DNA of 64,000 nt, from the NCBI GenBank assembly GCA_016933965.1, contig JAFGTS010000032.1, positions 1 through 64,000 on the forward strand. Direction: 5' to 3'. Below are positions 10,094-19,457 of the stretch, in pieces (the first letter of the stretch is position 1; every line of letters starts with the position of its first letter). A program made the position numbers and the translations under genes. The notes below the pieces were generated by a model. The model saw only the letters and a list, made by a program, of their open reading frames with translations, ran no database searches and had not been told where the DNA came from. This stretch comes from Deltaproteobacteria bacterium. Its GTDB lineage: Bacteria > Desulfobacterota > Syntrophia > Syntrophales > UBA2210.

Positions 10094-11524
10094 GTGAAGC
10101 AGGAAGCACATCTGGAACTCTTTCTGAATCCCCGCAGTATCGCCGTTTTCGGAAGCATGACCGAGGAGTGGTTCTTCGGCCCCGGCGTCATTATCAAGGA
10201 CCTTCTCGCCTGGGATTACACGGGAACGATCTACCCCATTCACCCCGAGGCGGAAAAGGTGTACCGGCTCGATGTCCGCCATGACATCGCCGACATCGGT
10301 GAACCCATCGACCTGGCCGTTATCATCACGTCCTGCCGGCGGGTGCCGGAGCTCCTGGAAAAGTGCGGCAGGCAGGGTGTCAGGGCCGCCATTGTCGTGG
10401 CCGACGGTTTCGGTGAAACGGGGCCGGAAGGGATGCGGCGGCAGGAGGAACTGCTGCGTATCGCCCGTTCCCACGGCATGCGGCTCATTGGCCCGAATAC
10501 CCTGGGCACGCTCAATACGGCCGACCGGTTCACGTCCATCCCCTATGAAAAGGGGTACGAGTACGCAAGGACAGGCCCACTTTCTATCATCACCCAGACG
10601 GGCATGTACGGGCCCCAGGCGATCGCCCTGAACGAATACGGCTTCGGCGTCAACAAGATCATCGACCTGGGCAACATGTGCGATATCGACGAGGTGGACT
10701 GTCTCGAGTACCTGGAGACGGACCCGGGCACGGAGGTCATATCCCTCTACCTGGAGCACACCCGGCGGCCGCGCGAGCTTCTCGAAACGGCACGCCGCGT
10801 CTCCCTGCGAAAACCGATCATCTGCCTGAAGGGGGGAAAGACCTCCGCCGCGGCCGAGGCCATGGCTTCTCATACGGGATCGATGGCGGCCGACGACCGC
10901 CTCTATGGGGCGCTCTTCAGCCAGAGCGGGATCATCAGGGTGGAGGAATACCGTGACCTCCTCGATCACGCGGCGCCGTTCGTCTTTCAGCCGCTGCCCG
11001 GAGGGAACCGCCTGGGCATCATCACCTTTTCCGGGGCCATCGGTATCCAGTGCGTCGATGCCGCCGAAAGTGTCGGCCTTTCCGTGGGCAGCCTGTCCGG
11101 GGAAAGCCGGGAAAAACTGCGGGCCACCCATCGCCTGCTCACGGGCCACCCCATTGACCTGGGGCCGGCCTCCGCCGTGGCCGGTCCGGAAGTGTTTTCC
11201 TTTTATGAAAAGAGTTTTGAGGTGATGATGGAGGACCAGGGGATCGACTGTGTCTACCTCAATGCCTACGTGAACGAGATCCTCAGGCCCGATTTCTACC
11301 GGAACCTTTTGACCCGGATGCGGGACAACAGCGGGAAACCAGTCACCATGTGGGCCTACGGCACCTCGGAACGCCTCATCCATGAGCTGGGGGTTCTTGC
11401 CGGGGAGCACGGCATCCCGTTCTTCTCGACCACTCAGAAGGCGATACAGGCCCTGGGAAATCTGAACCGCTACGCCCGGTGGCGGCGCGCGCGGATGGGA
11501 GAGGAATCATCCCCGGCACAATGA
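10094..11524 (+). CDS. ADP-forming acyl-CoA synthetase, alpha-subunit-type protein
   Basis: The 476-residue product has a CoA-binding Rossmann domain at the N-terminus (FLNPRSIAVFGSM...) followed by two succinyl-CoA-ligase-like flavodoxin domains, the layout of the alpha half of acetate-CoA ligase (ADP-forming). The motif ASHTGSMA (His about 260) matches the histidine that carries the phosphate in this family. The GTG start at 10094 has a strong AAGGAGGG site. The ATP-grasp beta half needed for the full reaction is neither fused nor adjacent, so the protein either pairs with a distant subunit or has a different job. The acyl substrate cannot be read from the sequence. Confidence 0.75.
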   Translation: MKQEAHLELFLNPRSIAVFGSMTEEWFFGPGVIIKDLLAWDYTGTIYPIHPEAEKVYRLDVRHDIADIGEPIDLAVIITSCRRVPELLEKCGRQGVRAAIVVADGFGETGPEGMRRQEELLRIARSHGMRLIGPNTLGTLNTADRFTSIPYEKGYEYARTGPLSIITQTGMYGPQAIALNEYGFGVNKIIDLGNMCDIDEVDCLEYLETDPGTEVISLYLEHTRRPRELLETARRVSLRKPIICLKGGKTSAAAEAMASHTGSMAADDRLYGALFSQSGIIRVEEYRDLLDHAAPFVFQPLPGGNRLGIITFSGAIGIQCVDAAESVGLSVGSLSGESREKLRATHRLLTGHPIDLGPASAVAGPEVFSFYEKSFEVMMEDQGIDCVYLNAYVNEILRPDFYRNLLTRMRDNSGKPVTMWAYGTSERLIHELGVLAGEHGIPFFSTTQKAIQALGNLNRYARWRRARMGEESSPAQ

Positions 11525-11536
11525 GAGCCTCCGGGA

Positions 11537-13048
11537 TCAGCAGGGCCCCTCGAAAGTAATGACACGGGCCCTGATGCGCCCAACCACTTTTCCCAGGGTA
11601 AGGGTCGATGTCCAGCAGGGCCCCTGGACGAGCTTGATATGGGTGGCGTCGACGCCGACCTGTGCGAGCGTGGGGTCCACGGCGACCCACCCGCCCGCGT
11701 AGCACTCCGCCCAGCTGTGATACAGGAACCCCGCGTCCTCCATGTACAGGAGCCCCCCGGCAAGACGGGTGGGGATCCCCGCGGCCCGGGCCAGGGCGGT
11801 GAAGAGGAGCGTATGAGCCTGGCACTCGCCGCGCCTGTTTCGCAGCACCTCGAGGGCCGAGAAACTGTCCGTGGCTTCATCGGCCACTTCGTCGGACACC
11901 CAGCGTGCCAGTTTTCCTATCTTGTCGAGCGGCTCCGAGGAGTCACCGATGATCTTCTCCGCTGCCGTCCTTATCTCCGGCGCGTCACATTCCATGTGAG
12001 AGGTCGCTGCGAGATAGAGGATGCGGTCTCCTTCATCCAGTGTCTCTTCCTGATGGATGAGGGGGCCGGCGGGGTCGCGGGAAAGCCGGAAGCGGGCCGG
12101 GGCCGCGGGGTCGTCACCGGAGGCGGTCGCCTCCTGCCCCGGCCCCTGGAGGAGGGGAAGGACGCCCCCGAGCCCCTCCAGTTCGATCTCAAGGACGGTC
12201 AGCTCCCGCGGGCAGGGGATGGGCTCTTCCGTCCTGACCAGGCTGAAGTCGAGGACCATGTCCTTTTTGTTAAAGCCCGCCTCGATGAGGTATCGTCGGG
12301 CCTGCTCCTCGCTTTCCCGGCAGGTGATAAGGATGCCGCTCATGGCGAGCTCGAAGACGGCCTCGCCCCGCGTGTTGATCCAGGTCGATACCTCCTGGTC
12401 ATAGAGGCCTGTTCTGATCCGGTATGAGGGCTCGACGACGAGCGCCGTGCTCTCTTCAAAGGACAGGACCGATTGCCGTACCTCCGTGAAAGACTGGGTC
12501 TGCGCGTCGAACACGTCGTATCGGTAATCGGCGCCGATCTTCAACCCCTTCATGACGGGATAGAGGTTGATGATACTGGTAGGGTAGAGCGGCGCGTCGA
12601 GCCGGTGTTCGATCGTCGTTTCCCGCCTGTCGAGGGTTCGCGTCGCCCGGAACCGTCCCTCCCGCACGCCGCCGTCGATGGTCAGTATTTTTCCGTCGAT
12701 CACCTGTTCGTAGTGAAAGGAATCCAGGGTCAGGTCCGCGTGGACTATGTCCTCGCTCTTCATGAAAATGTCGCTGCCGGTCCCCAGGAAGAGGATCCTG
12801 AGCCGGGCTTCCGATGACAGGGTGTAACGTTCTCCATCGGGAAGGGGGGTGATCCTGAGATAGGTGAAACCGACCTTCTCACCGTTGAATATAAACCCCT
12901 GCCACAGTTCCCGGTAGGGGAGCCGATCGAGGCCGTCGATGCGGCAGACCTCGGCCGGCGGTTCCAGGCGGCTGAAATAGAGTGACGCGCAGGCATTACA
13001 GAAAAGGAGGCCCAGGCACAGGGCCCCGGTGATGATGTTCCGTTTCAT
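11537..13048 (-). CDS. Exported transglutaminase-like cysteine protease-fold protein
   Basis: The 503-residue product starts with a membrane-export segment (residues 1-20) ending CNACASLYF; a lipid attachment there is possible but the lipobox is not canonical. The middle is a beta-rich region without a recognised family. The C-terminal third is a transglutaminase core with the catalytic Cys in RRGECQAH (about 408), His in YHSWAEC and Asp in VAVDPTL. Proteins of this kind hydrolyse or cross-link peptide bonds in the periplasm; the substrate is unknown. It converges on the preceding gene with a 12-bp gap and is divergent from the sirtuin. Confidence 0.75.
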   Translation of the reverse strand: MKRNIITGALCLGLLFCNACASLYFSRLEPPAEVCRIDGLDRLPYRELWQGFIFNGEKVGFTYLRITPLPDGERYTLSSEARLRILFLGTGSDIFMKSEDIVHADLTLDSFHYEQVIDGKILTIDGGVREGRFRATRTLDRRETTIEHRLDAPLYPTSIINLYPVMKGLKIGADYRYDVFDAQTQSFTEVRQSVLSFEESTALVVEPSYRIRTGLYDQEVSTWINTRGEAVFELAMSGILITCRESEEQARRYLIEAGFNKKDMVLDFSLVRTEEPIPCPRELTVLEIELEGLGGVLPLLQGPGQEATASGDDPAAPARFRLSRDPAGPLIHQEETLDEGDRILYLAATSHMECDAPEIRTAAEKIIGDSSEPLDKIGKLARWVSDEVADEATDSFSALEVLRNRRGECQAHTLLFTALARAAGIPTRLAGGLLYMEDAGFLYHSWAECYAGGWVAVDPTLAQVGVDATHIKLVQGPCWTSTLTLGKVVGRIRARVITFEGPC

Positions 13049-13179
13049 TCCTCGTTCCCCTCACTGCCGCAACTGTAAACGGATTCACGGGAGATTTCAA
13101 CGGGGAAGTCGCCCTTTTCCGTTGCACTTTTGCCGGCATATTCCTTACAATGATACTCATCAGTGAAAGGATGGGAAAC

Positions 13180-13989
13180 ATGGAAGAACAAGACCCGAGG
13201 GCTTCGATCGACGCGATAGCCGCCCTGGTCGCCGGCGCGAGCCATGTGGTGGCCTTTACGGGGGCGGGGGTCAGCACCGAGTCGGGCATACCGGATTTCC
13301 GGAGCCCCGGCGGCATCTGGGAAAAATTCAACCCCGCCGATTTCACCTTTGACAAATATTGCGTGAACCCCGAGGTGCGGAAACTGACCTGGCTGCGCTA
13401 CCGCATGATGAAGCTTTCCGACATTGAACCCAACGCCGCCCATTACGCCCTGGCACAGATGGAGCGAATGGGGAAACTCGACTGTGTCATCACCCAGAAC
13501 ATCGACGGCCTGCATCTAAAGGCGGGGAATTCGGCGGAACGGATCATCGAACTGCACGGGACGGCCCGCCTGGTGCGCTGCCTCGACTGCGGCAAGGAAT
13601 GGCCTTTTGAGGAGATAGCCGGGTGGTTCGAGCGGGGGATCGAGGACCCCCACTGTGACGAATGCGGCGGTATCCTCAAGGCCGCGACGATATCTTTCGG
13701 CCAAGCGATGCCCGTCGAGGAAATGGCGCGGGCGGAACGGCACTCCCGCGGGTGCGATCTCTTTATCGTCATCGGTTCGTCGCTGGTGGTCTATCCCGCC
13801 GCCTACATGCCCGTTTACGCCCTGGAAGGCGGGGCGCCGCTCGTCATCATCAACCGCGATGAAACGCCCATGGACCATCTAGCGGCCGTCGTCGTCCGGG
13901 AAAGCGCGGGGAAAACCATGGCCGGGGTGATGGCCCGGATAGGTCCGGACGGGGAAAGGACCGTTGCGTCTGAAGAAACCGCAGAGTGA
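13180..13989 (+). CDS. Sirtuin, NAD-dependent protein deacylase
   Basis: A 269-residue Sir2/CobB-family enzyme that removes acyl groups from lysines using NAD. Present are GAGVSTESGIPDFRS, TQNIDGLH, the catalytic His in ELHGTAR, a zinc site with CLDCG and CDECGG, and IGSSLVVYPAA. The start at 13180 has AAGGA at proper spacing; ATGs at 13150 and 13171 are less likely. A classic target of CobB in enterobacteria is acetyl-CoA synthetase, and an acs gene with the target-lysine motif lies at 25985; the link here is inference. The nitroreductase gene follows 26 bp downstream, probably co-transcribed. Confidence 0.9.
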   Translation: MEEQDPRASIDAIAALVAGASHVVAFTGAGVSTESGIPDFRSPGGIWEKFNPADFTFDKYCVNPEVRKLTWLRYRMMKLSDIEPNAAHYALAQMERMGKLDCVITQNIDGLHLKAGNSAERIIELHGTARLVRCLDCGKEWPFEEIAGWFERGIEDPHCDECGGILKAATISFGQAMPVEEMARAERHSRGCDLFIVIGSSLVVYPAAYMPVYALEGGAPLVIINRDETPMDHLAAVVVRESAGKTMAGVMARIGPDGERTVASEETAE

Positions 13990-14015
13990 TCCCGATCACG
14001 AACAGGAGGAACGAT

Positions 14016-14687
14016 ATGGATATCATCCAGGCTGTCAGGAGCAGAAAGAGCATCAGGAAGTACAAACCGGACCCGGTGCCGCGGCATGTCATCGAGGACG
14101 TTCTCGCGGCGGCCCAGCGGGCGCCGTCGGCAATGAACACGCAGCCCTGGGAATTCGCCGTCCTTGCCGGCGAGGTGCTGGAGAGGGTGAAGGCGGGGAA
14201 CGTGGCGAAACTGCGGGCGGGGGAACCGCTCTCACCGGAGCACTGGGTCGTGGGCTGGTCCATGGACAGTGTGTACCGGACCCGACAGGTAACGCTGGCG
14301 AAGGAACTGTTCCGGCTCATGGATATCCCCCGGGAGGATAAGGAAAAGAGGGCCGACTGGCTGGAGCGGGGGTTCCGTTACTTTGACGCGCCGGCGGCGA
14401 TCATCGTGATGACCGACAGGACCCTCAGTGACGGGGGCCCCCTGATCGATATCGGCACCGTCTGCCAGACCATCTGCCTGGCGGCCCTGGCGCACGGGCT
14501 CGGTACCTGCATCGAGGACCAGGGCGTCATGTATCCGGCGGTCCTTCATGAGCAGGCCGGCATTCCCGCGTCGAAACGGACCCTCATGTCTATCGCGATC
14601 GGGTATCCCGACCCGGATTTTCCCGCGAACCGGATCGAGAGTACCCGCGAGCCGCTGGAAGCCGTCACAACCTGGTACGGGTTCTGA
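14016..14687 (+). CDS. Nitroreductase-family flavoprotein
   Basis: A 223-residue FMN-dependent NAD(P)H oxidoreductase. The N-terminal RSRKSIRKY, the QRAPSAMNTQPWEF segment and the C-terminal helix region with GLGTCIEDQG are family features. The ATG at 14016 has a good AGGAGG site, so the longer frame from 13986 was rejected. The substrate (quinone, nitro compound or other) is not evident. It lies 26 bp after the sirtuin gene. Confidence 0.85.
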   Translation: MDIIQAVRSRKSIRKYKPDPVPRHVIEDVLAAAQRAPSAMNTQPWEFAVLAGEVLERVKAGNVAKLRAGEPLSPEHWVVGWSMDSVYRTRQVTLAKELFRLMDIPREDKEKRADWLERGFRYFDAPAAIIVMTDRTLSDGGPLIDIGTVCQTICLAALAHGLGTCIEDQGVMYPAVLHEQAGIPASKRTLMSIAIGYPDPDFPANRIESTREPLEAVTTWYGF

Positions 14688-14719
14688 ATATGCGGGGATG
14701 AGCGACCCCGATAAAATCC

Positions 14720-14748
14720 TTGACAAATACCCCAAGGGTGGATAGAGC
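14720..14748 (+). promoter_or_regulatory. Possible promoter of the branched-chain-type ABC operon
   Basis: TTGACA (14720-14725), a 17-bp spacer and TAGAGC (14743-14748). A perfect TATAAT box also occurs at 14781-14786, but without a good -35 partner. Either could drive the operon that starts at 14873. Confidence 0.4.
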
Positions 14749-14872
14749 TTGAGCGGTTTCGCGGTGACCGGTGGTCGCTTTATAATAAACCGGATTTACG
14801 TGATATTTGAGATTCCGGGATGCCTTCAGGCGCCGGGGTCGACAACTGTTGAAGGATGAAAGGGAGGGTGCG

Positions 14873-15985
14873 GTGAAAAAGTATATCCTGTTGCTGGCAG
14901 CGTTTTGTTTTGTCTGGTGCGGGGCTCCGGTGTGGGCTCAGTCGCCGGAGGTCGTGGTGGGTTCCGTAACGCCCCTGACGGGCAAGCTTTCGGTCTATGG
15001 CGAGGGATTTCAGCAGGCCATGAACCTGGCCCTCGATGAGGTCAATGCCGAAGGCGGCATCAATGGAAAACCCATGAAGATATTCTTCGAGGATAACAAT
15101 TCCACGTCCAAGGGGTCCGTTTCGGCCATCCAGAAGCTCATTACGGTCAACAAGTTTCCCCTTATCTTCGGTCCCGCGGCCAGCTCGAATTTTCTGGCCG
15201 TCTGTCCCATCGCCCAGCAGAACCGGACGATCCTGATCGGCGCGGAAAGCGCGGCGGCGGATATCACGAAGTGCGGCTCTTACGTGTTCCGGGTCTTTCC
15301 CTCGGACCTCCTCCAGGGGATCGGGGTCGCCGAACTGGCCGAGTCGCTCGGATACAAGGAAGTGGTGCTGACCTATGTGAACAACGACTGGGGCGTCGGC
15401 CTGGCCGATGTGTTCAAGGAAAAATTCACTGCCAAAGGCGGCACGATCATCGATGAGTTTCCCCACGACGAGGGAAAGACCGACTACCGGAGCGAGATCC
15501 TGAGGATCAAGAAGGCCAACCCGAAGGCCGTCGTCAATCTCACCTATATCAAGGAAGGCGCCATGCTGCTCCGCCAGGCCTATGAGGCCAACGTGACCGT
15601 CCAGTGGCTGATGGGGTCCGCCTCGAAGTCTCCCAAGCTGGTGGAACTTGCCGGCGGCGCCGCGGAAGGGGTGATCGGTACCTATCCCACCTTTTCCCAG
15701 GAAACACCGGCATACCAGGCCTACAAGAGCGCCTGGGAAGCGAAGTATCCCGACAAGAAAATGCCCATCTTCGGTGAATACAACTATGATATGGTAAAGC
15801 TCACGGCCCGAGCACTGCGGCTGGCGAAGTCCATGGACCCCGACGACATTCGTGCGGCCCTCTTCGAGGCGGGCAAGGGGTATGTGGGCGTCACCGGTGA
15901 CAAGACCTTTGATGAGAATGGAGACGTGGGTGCCGTGTACGGCCGCTGGACCGTAAAGGACGGTGCCATCACCGATTATAAGTAG
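14873..15985 (+). CDS. Branched-chain amino-acid-type ABC transporter, periplasmic binding protein
   Basis: A 370-residue type I solute-binding protein (LivJ family). Signal peptide at residues 1-22 (KKYILLLAAFCFVWCGAPVWA). The mature start VVVGSVTPLTGKLSVYGEGF and the LDEVNAEGGINGKP segment are typical. The start is GTG 14873, behind a GGGAGGG site. It heads a five-gene uptake operon (14873-19267). Family members bind leucine/isoleucine/valine, other amino acids, amides or aromatic acids, so the ligand is open. Confidence 0.88.
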   Translation: MKKYILLLAAFCFVWCGAPVWAQSPEVVVGSVTPLTGKLSVYGEGFQQAMNLALDEVNAEGGINGKPMKIFFEDNNSTSKGSVSAIQKLITVNKFPLIFGPAASSNFLAVCPIAQQNRTILIGAESAAADITKCGSYVFRVFPSDLLQGIGVAELAESLGYKEVVLTYVNNDWGVGLADVFKEKFTAKGGTIIDEFPHDEGKTDYRSEILRIKKANPKAVVNLTYIKEGAMLLRQAYEANVTVQWLMGSASKSPKLVELAGGAAEGVIGTYPTFSQETPAYQAYKSAWEAKYPDKKMPIFGEYNYDMVKLTARALRLAKSMDPDDIRAALFEAGKGYVGVTGDKTFDENGDVGAVYGRWTVKDGAITDYK

Positions 15986-16005
15986 CGAACAGGAATCTCT
16001 TGCGG

Positions 16006-16039
16006 AGAGGGGATCGGTGGGTCCCCTCTTTCTGTTTTC
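16006..16039 (+). terminator. Hairpin between binding-protein and permease genes
   Basis: Stem AGAGGGGA (16006-16013) / TCCCCTCT (16022-16029), 8-nt loop, followed by the T-rich TTCTGTTTTC. It sits inside the operon just after the binding-protein gene. It is probably a partial terminator or mRNA-end stabiliser that raises binding-protein output relative to the membrane components. Confidence 0.6.
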
Positions 16040-16057
16040 AGAGGAGAACGTCCCCCC

Positions 16058-16930
16058 ATGACCTATTATGCGCAGCTCCTTCTCAACGGGATCATCGCGG
16101 GGTCCGTCTATGCGCTCTTTGCCGTCGGTCTCACCATGGTGTACGGGGTCTTCCGGTTCATCAATTTCGCCCACGGGGAGCTGATCGCCTTCGGGGCCTA
16201 CTTTGTTCTCTTCTTCATCGGCGCTCCCTTCTCACTGCCGCTCTACGCCGCCGTCGCACCCGCGCTGACCCTGACCATCATCGTCGGCCTCACCCAGGAC
16301 CGTTTTGTATACAAACCGCTGAGGCACCGAAGTCATATCACGCTGCTCATTGCCTCCATCGGCCTGTCGTTCCTTCTGAGAAACATCATCCGGCTCATAT
16401 GGGGCTCGGACCTGCAAACCTACGGCGTCGCGCTGACCCGGGGGGTGACCTTCTTCGGTCTGAGCCTGACCTGGATACAGATCGTCATGATGGCGACGGC
16501 CGTCGTGTTTCTCGGCTTCCTTTACGTTCTTCTCACCCGCACCATGCTGGGCAAATCCCTCCGGGCCGTTTCCGACAACATGCTTCTTGCCGATATCATG
16601 GGGATCAGCATGAAAAAGGTGGGCCGGACCGTGTGGGTCCTCGCCTCCATCTTTGCCGGTACGGGAGGCATTCTCATGGCCGTTGATACCAATCTCGAAC
16701 CCCTGATGGGGTTGACCAACCTCATCAAGGCCTTCGCCGCTGTTCTCCTGGGCGGTGCCGGGAACGTCTGGGGGGCGCTCATCGGCGGGCTCTTCATCGG
16801 CGTGGCCGAAAACCTGGGCGTGGCGTTCTTTTCACCAGGCTACAAGGACTTCATATCATTTTCCATTATTATCATCATGCTGCTCTTCAAGCCGCGGGGT
16901 ATCTTCGGCATCGCGGGAGGCGTCAGGTAA
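16058..16930 (+). CDS. livH: Branched-chain-type ABC transporter permease (LivH-like)
   Basis: A 290-residue inner-membrane permease with about eight hydrophobic segments. It starts MTYYAQLLLNGIIAGSVYAL and carries LTMVYGVFRFINFAHGEL, typical of LivH. The EAA-like cytoplasmic loop is at MLGKSLRAVSDN, and GGAGNVWGALIGGL is conserved in the family. AGAGGAG precedes the ATG. It pairs with the permease gene starting 3 bp after its stop codon. Confidence 0.88.
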   Translation: MTYYAQLLLNGIIAGSVYALFAVGLTMVYGVFRFINFAHGELIAFGAYFVLFFIGAPFSLPLYAAVAPALTLTIIVGLTQDRFVYKPLRHRSHITLLIASIGLSFLLRNIIRLIWGSDLQTYGVALTRGVTFFGLSLTWIQIVMMATAVVFLGFLYVLLTRTMLGKSLRAVSDNMLLADIMGISMKKVGRTVWVLASIFAGTGGILMAVDTNLEPLMGLTNLIKAFAAVLLGGAGNVWGALIGGLFIGVAENLGVAFFSPGYKDFISFSIIIIMLLFKPRGIFGIAGGVR

Positions 16931-16933
16931 CCG

Positions 16934-17806
16934 ATGGATTATGTCCTGCACATACTGATCCTCATGTCGATCTATTCGATCTTTTCCATCTCCCTGAACC
17001 TGGAGCTCGGCTACACGGGGCTGTATAATTTTGGCCACGTGGCCTTTTTCGGGATCGGCGCCTACACCTCGGCGCTTCTCAGCATCGCGGGGTATCCCGT
17101 CACGATGAGCATGGCCTTCGGCATGGCCGTGGCGGGGGTTGCCGGGGCCCTCCTTGCCGTTCCGGCACTGCGCCTTACGGGTGATTATTTCGGCGTGGCG
17201 ACGCTGGTGTTCGCGGAGATGGTCCGGCTCTTCTTTCTCAATGAACGGTGGCTGACCAAGGGCCCCATGGGGTTGCCCGGAATTCCCCGCCCCTCATGGA
17301 TCGGTGAGGGTGTCGCCGGGATGCCGCTCTATCTTCTCTTCTGCCTGGTCCTGACCGCCGTTGTGTTCCTCCTCGTCCGCCGCGTTACGAAGAGCCCCTT
17401 CGGGCGCGCCCTGAAGGTGGTCAGGGAGGATGAGTACGTGGCGCAGGCCCTGGGAAAGAACGTGTTCGTCCTGAAGATCAAGTCCGTGACGATGGGGTCC
17501 GTTCTGGCCGGTCTTGCCGGCGCGCTCTGGGCCCACTATATCAGCTTCATCAGCCCCGGCGATTTCACCCTGAACGAAACGATACTCGTGCTCCTCTGCG
17601 TCGTTCTCGGGGGAAGGGGCACCAACTGGGGGCCCGTCATGGGCGCGTTCATAGTGGTGTTTTTCGGCGAGGCCGTGCGCTTTCTTCCCATACCCGCCGA
17701 ATTCGGGAGGTTCGTCGCTCCTCTCCAGGGAATGGTGTACGGCATCGTTCTGATCGCGATGATGCTCAAGCGGCCTGAGGGTCTCGTCCCGGAATACCGG
17801 AGGTAG
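16934..17806 (+). CDS. livM: Branched-chain-type ABC transporter permease (LivM-like)
   Basis: A 290-residue partner permease. Characteristic segments are LNLELGYTGLYNFGHVAFFGIGAY (positions about 24-47), ALRLTGDYFGVATL, the cytoplasmic loop KSPFGRALKVVREDE, and GGRGTNWGPVMGA. Hydrophobic segments span the whole length. It lies 3 bp downstream of the first permease gene and 2 bp upstream of the first ATPase gene. Confidence 0.88.
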   Translation: MDYVLHILILMSIYSIFSISLNLELGYTGLYNFGHVAFFGIGAYTSALLSIAGYPVTMSMAFGMAVAGVAGALLAVPALRLTGDYFGVATLVFAEMVRLFFLNERWLTKGPMGLPGIPRPSWIGEGVAGMPLYLLFCLVLTAVVFLLVRRVTKSPFGRALKVVREDEYVAQALGKNVFVLKIKSVTMGSVLAGLAGALWAHYISFISPGDFTLNETILVLLCVVLGGRGTNWGPVMGAFIVVFFGEAVRFLPIPAEFGRFVAPLQGMVYGIVLIAMMLKRPEGLVPEYRR

Positions 17807-17808
17807 CC

Positions 17809-18570
17809 GTGCTGCGTGTCGAGCAGGTGACAAAAAGTTTCGGCGGCCTCATGGCGGTCAATGACGTCAGTCTTGAGATCGGCGATGAGGGCGTCACGGG
17901 GCTCATCGGCCCGAACGGCAGTGGGAAGACGACCCTCTTTCACCTCATCACGGGGTTTTACGAACTGGATGAGGGCAGGATATTCTTCGGCGGCAGGGAG
18001 ATCAGCGGCCTCGAACCCTACCGGATCAGCAGGCGCGGGCTTATCCGCACCTTTCAGCAGACCCGTATCCTTCCCTTCATGACGGCGCTTGACAATCTTC
18101 TCGCCGCCGTCCCGGACCAGGCGGGGGAGCGGTTTCTTCCGCTCTTTCTGAAACCGGGCGGTGTCAGCCGCGAGGAGAGGGAGAACCGGCACCATGCCGA
18201 GGACATCCTGAAGATCATCACCCTGTCGCACATGAAGGACGAGCTGGCGGGCCGTCTGAGCTTCGGCCAGCAGAAGCTGCTGGAGCTGGGCAGGGTCCTC
18301 ATGGGAAGGCCCCGGATGATCCTCCTGGACGAGCCCACGGCGGGCATCAATCCGACCCTGGTCCGCGCGCTGTCCGACATCATCAGGGACCTGAACGACC
18401 GGGGGATCCGCATTTTCCTGATCGAGCACAATATCCCCTTCGTGGCCCGCCTGTGCCGGCGGATCTTCGTCATGGATTCGGGAAGCCTGATATGTTCGGG
18501 AACGCCCCGGGAGGTGCAGGAGAACGAGCGGGTCATCGAGGCCTATCTCGGAAGGAGGGAGCATGCTTGA
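17809..18570 (+). CDS. livG: Branched-chain-type ABC transporter ATPase (LivG-like)
   Basis: A 253-residue ABC ATPase: Walker A GPNGSGKTT, signature LSFGQQKLLELG, Walker B ILLDEPTAGINP and switch LIEHN. The long insertion after the Q-loop (QTRILPFM...) is typical of LivG. GTG start at 17809. It overlaps the second ATPase gene by 8 bp, so the two are translationally coupled. Confidence 0.88.
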   Translation: MLRVEQVTKSFGGLMAVNDVSLEIGDEGVTGLIGPNGSGKTTLFHLITGFYELDEGRIFFGGREISGLEPYRISRRGLIRTFQQTRILPFMTALDNLLAAVPDQAGERFLPLFLKPGGVSREERENRHHAEDILKIITLSHMKDELAGRLSFGQQKLLELGRVLMGRPRMILLDEPTAGINPTLVRALSDIIRDLNDRGIRIFLIEHNIPFVARLCRRIFVMDSGSLICSGTPREVQENERVIEAYLGRREHA

Positions 18571-19267
18571 AGCGCGGAAACTGACGGCGGGATACGGCCC
18601 CGTGGTAGTGCTCCATGGAGTGGATATAACGGTCATGGAAGGTGAGATCGTCTGCATCATCGGTCCGAACGGGGCGGGAAAATCAACGGTGCTTCGGGCC
18701 GTGGCGGGGCAGATCACCCCCCTGGAAGGCAGGGTGCTCTTCGGGGGGCGTGACGTAACGAAGTGGAGCATCGCCGACAAGGGAAGAGAAGGACTGATCT
18801 TCATTCCACAGGGGGAAAACGTTTTTCCGAACCTGACGGTCTACGAAAATCTTGAAATAGCCGGTTCCCTCGTCGCGGACCGGGGACGCCTTCACCGGGC
18901 CATTGAATCGGTCTACGAGACGTTCCCCATCATCGCGGAGAACCGGAACCGCCCGGCCAGGGTCCTTTCGGGAGGCGAGCGCCAGATGCTGGCCCTGGGC
19001 CGGGTGCTGATCATACAGCCGCGCCTGGTCCTGCTTGACGAACCTTCGCTGGGCCTGTCACCCCTCGTCGTGGACCTCATATTCGACAAGATCCTCGAGA
19101 TGAACCGGCAGGGCGTTTCCTTTCTGCTGGTTGAACAGAACGCCCGCAAGGGCCTCTCCGTTTCCCACCGGGGCTATGTCCTCGAGCTGGGAAGGAACCG
19201 CATGACCGGAACGGGCGCGGAGCTCCTCGATAATCCACAGCTTCAGAAACTGTACCTGGGCGGGTGA
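18563..19267 (+). CDS. livF: Branched-chain-type ABC transporter ATPase (LivF-like)
   Basis: A 234-residue ABC ATPase: Walker A GPNGAGKST, the family pattern FIPQGENVFPNLTVYENL, signature LSGGERQMLALGR, Walker B LLDEPSLGLSP and a C-terminal LYLGG typical of LivF. It is the last gene of the five-gene operon. No clear terminator hairpin follows before the next promoter. Confidence 0.88.
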   Translation: MLEARKLTAGYGPVVVLHGVDITVMEGEIVCIIGPNGAGKSTVLRAVAGQITPLEGRVLFGGRDVTKWSIADKGREGLIFIPQGENVFPNLTVYENLEIAGSLVADRGRLHRAIESVYETFPIIAENRNRPARVLSGGERQMLALGRVLIIQPRLVLLDEPSLGLSPLVVDLIFDKILEMNRQGVSFLLVEQNARKGLSVSHRGYVLELGRNRMTGTGAELLDNPQLQKLYLGG

Positions 19268-19350
19268 TCCCCGGTCCTCGTAGAGTCGCGTTTCCGGCGG
19301 CCGTAAGAAAACCCGGGATGGATATAGCAGAATTTACAGCTATTTCTGTC

Positions 19351-19379
19351 TTGACCCGGGGCTGATTCTCAATTATAAA
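19351..19379 (+). promoter_or_regulatory. Sigma-70-type promoter of the peptide ABC operon
   Basis: TTGACC (19351-19356), a 17-bp spacer and TATAAA (19374-19379), close to consensus. It ends about 78 bp before the start of the binding-protein gene at 19458 and marks a new transcription unit. Confidence 0.65.
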
Positions 19380-19457
19380 TACCTTTTATCGGCTTTAATC
19401 GTTTCCGGGGACATTACAGGAACAAGGGTGGTATTCAACGAGAGGGAGGGAATCGTT

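Noticed and set aside
9602-11410. Minus-strand open frame of 602 codons across the end of uvrA and the next gene
   Set aside because: Antisense shadow of two well-supported genes; no recognisable domain.
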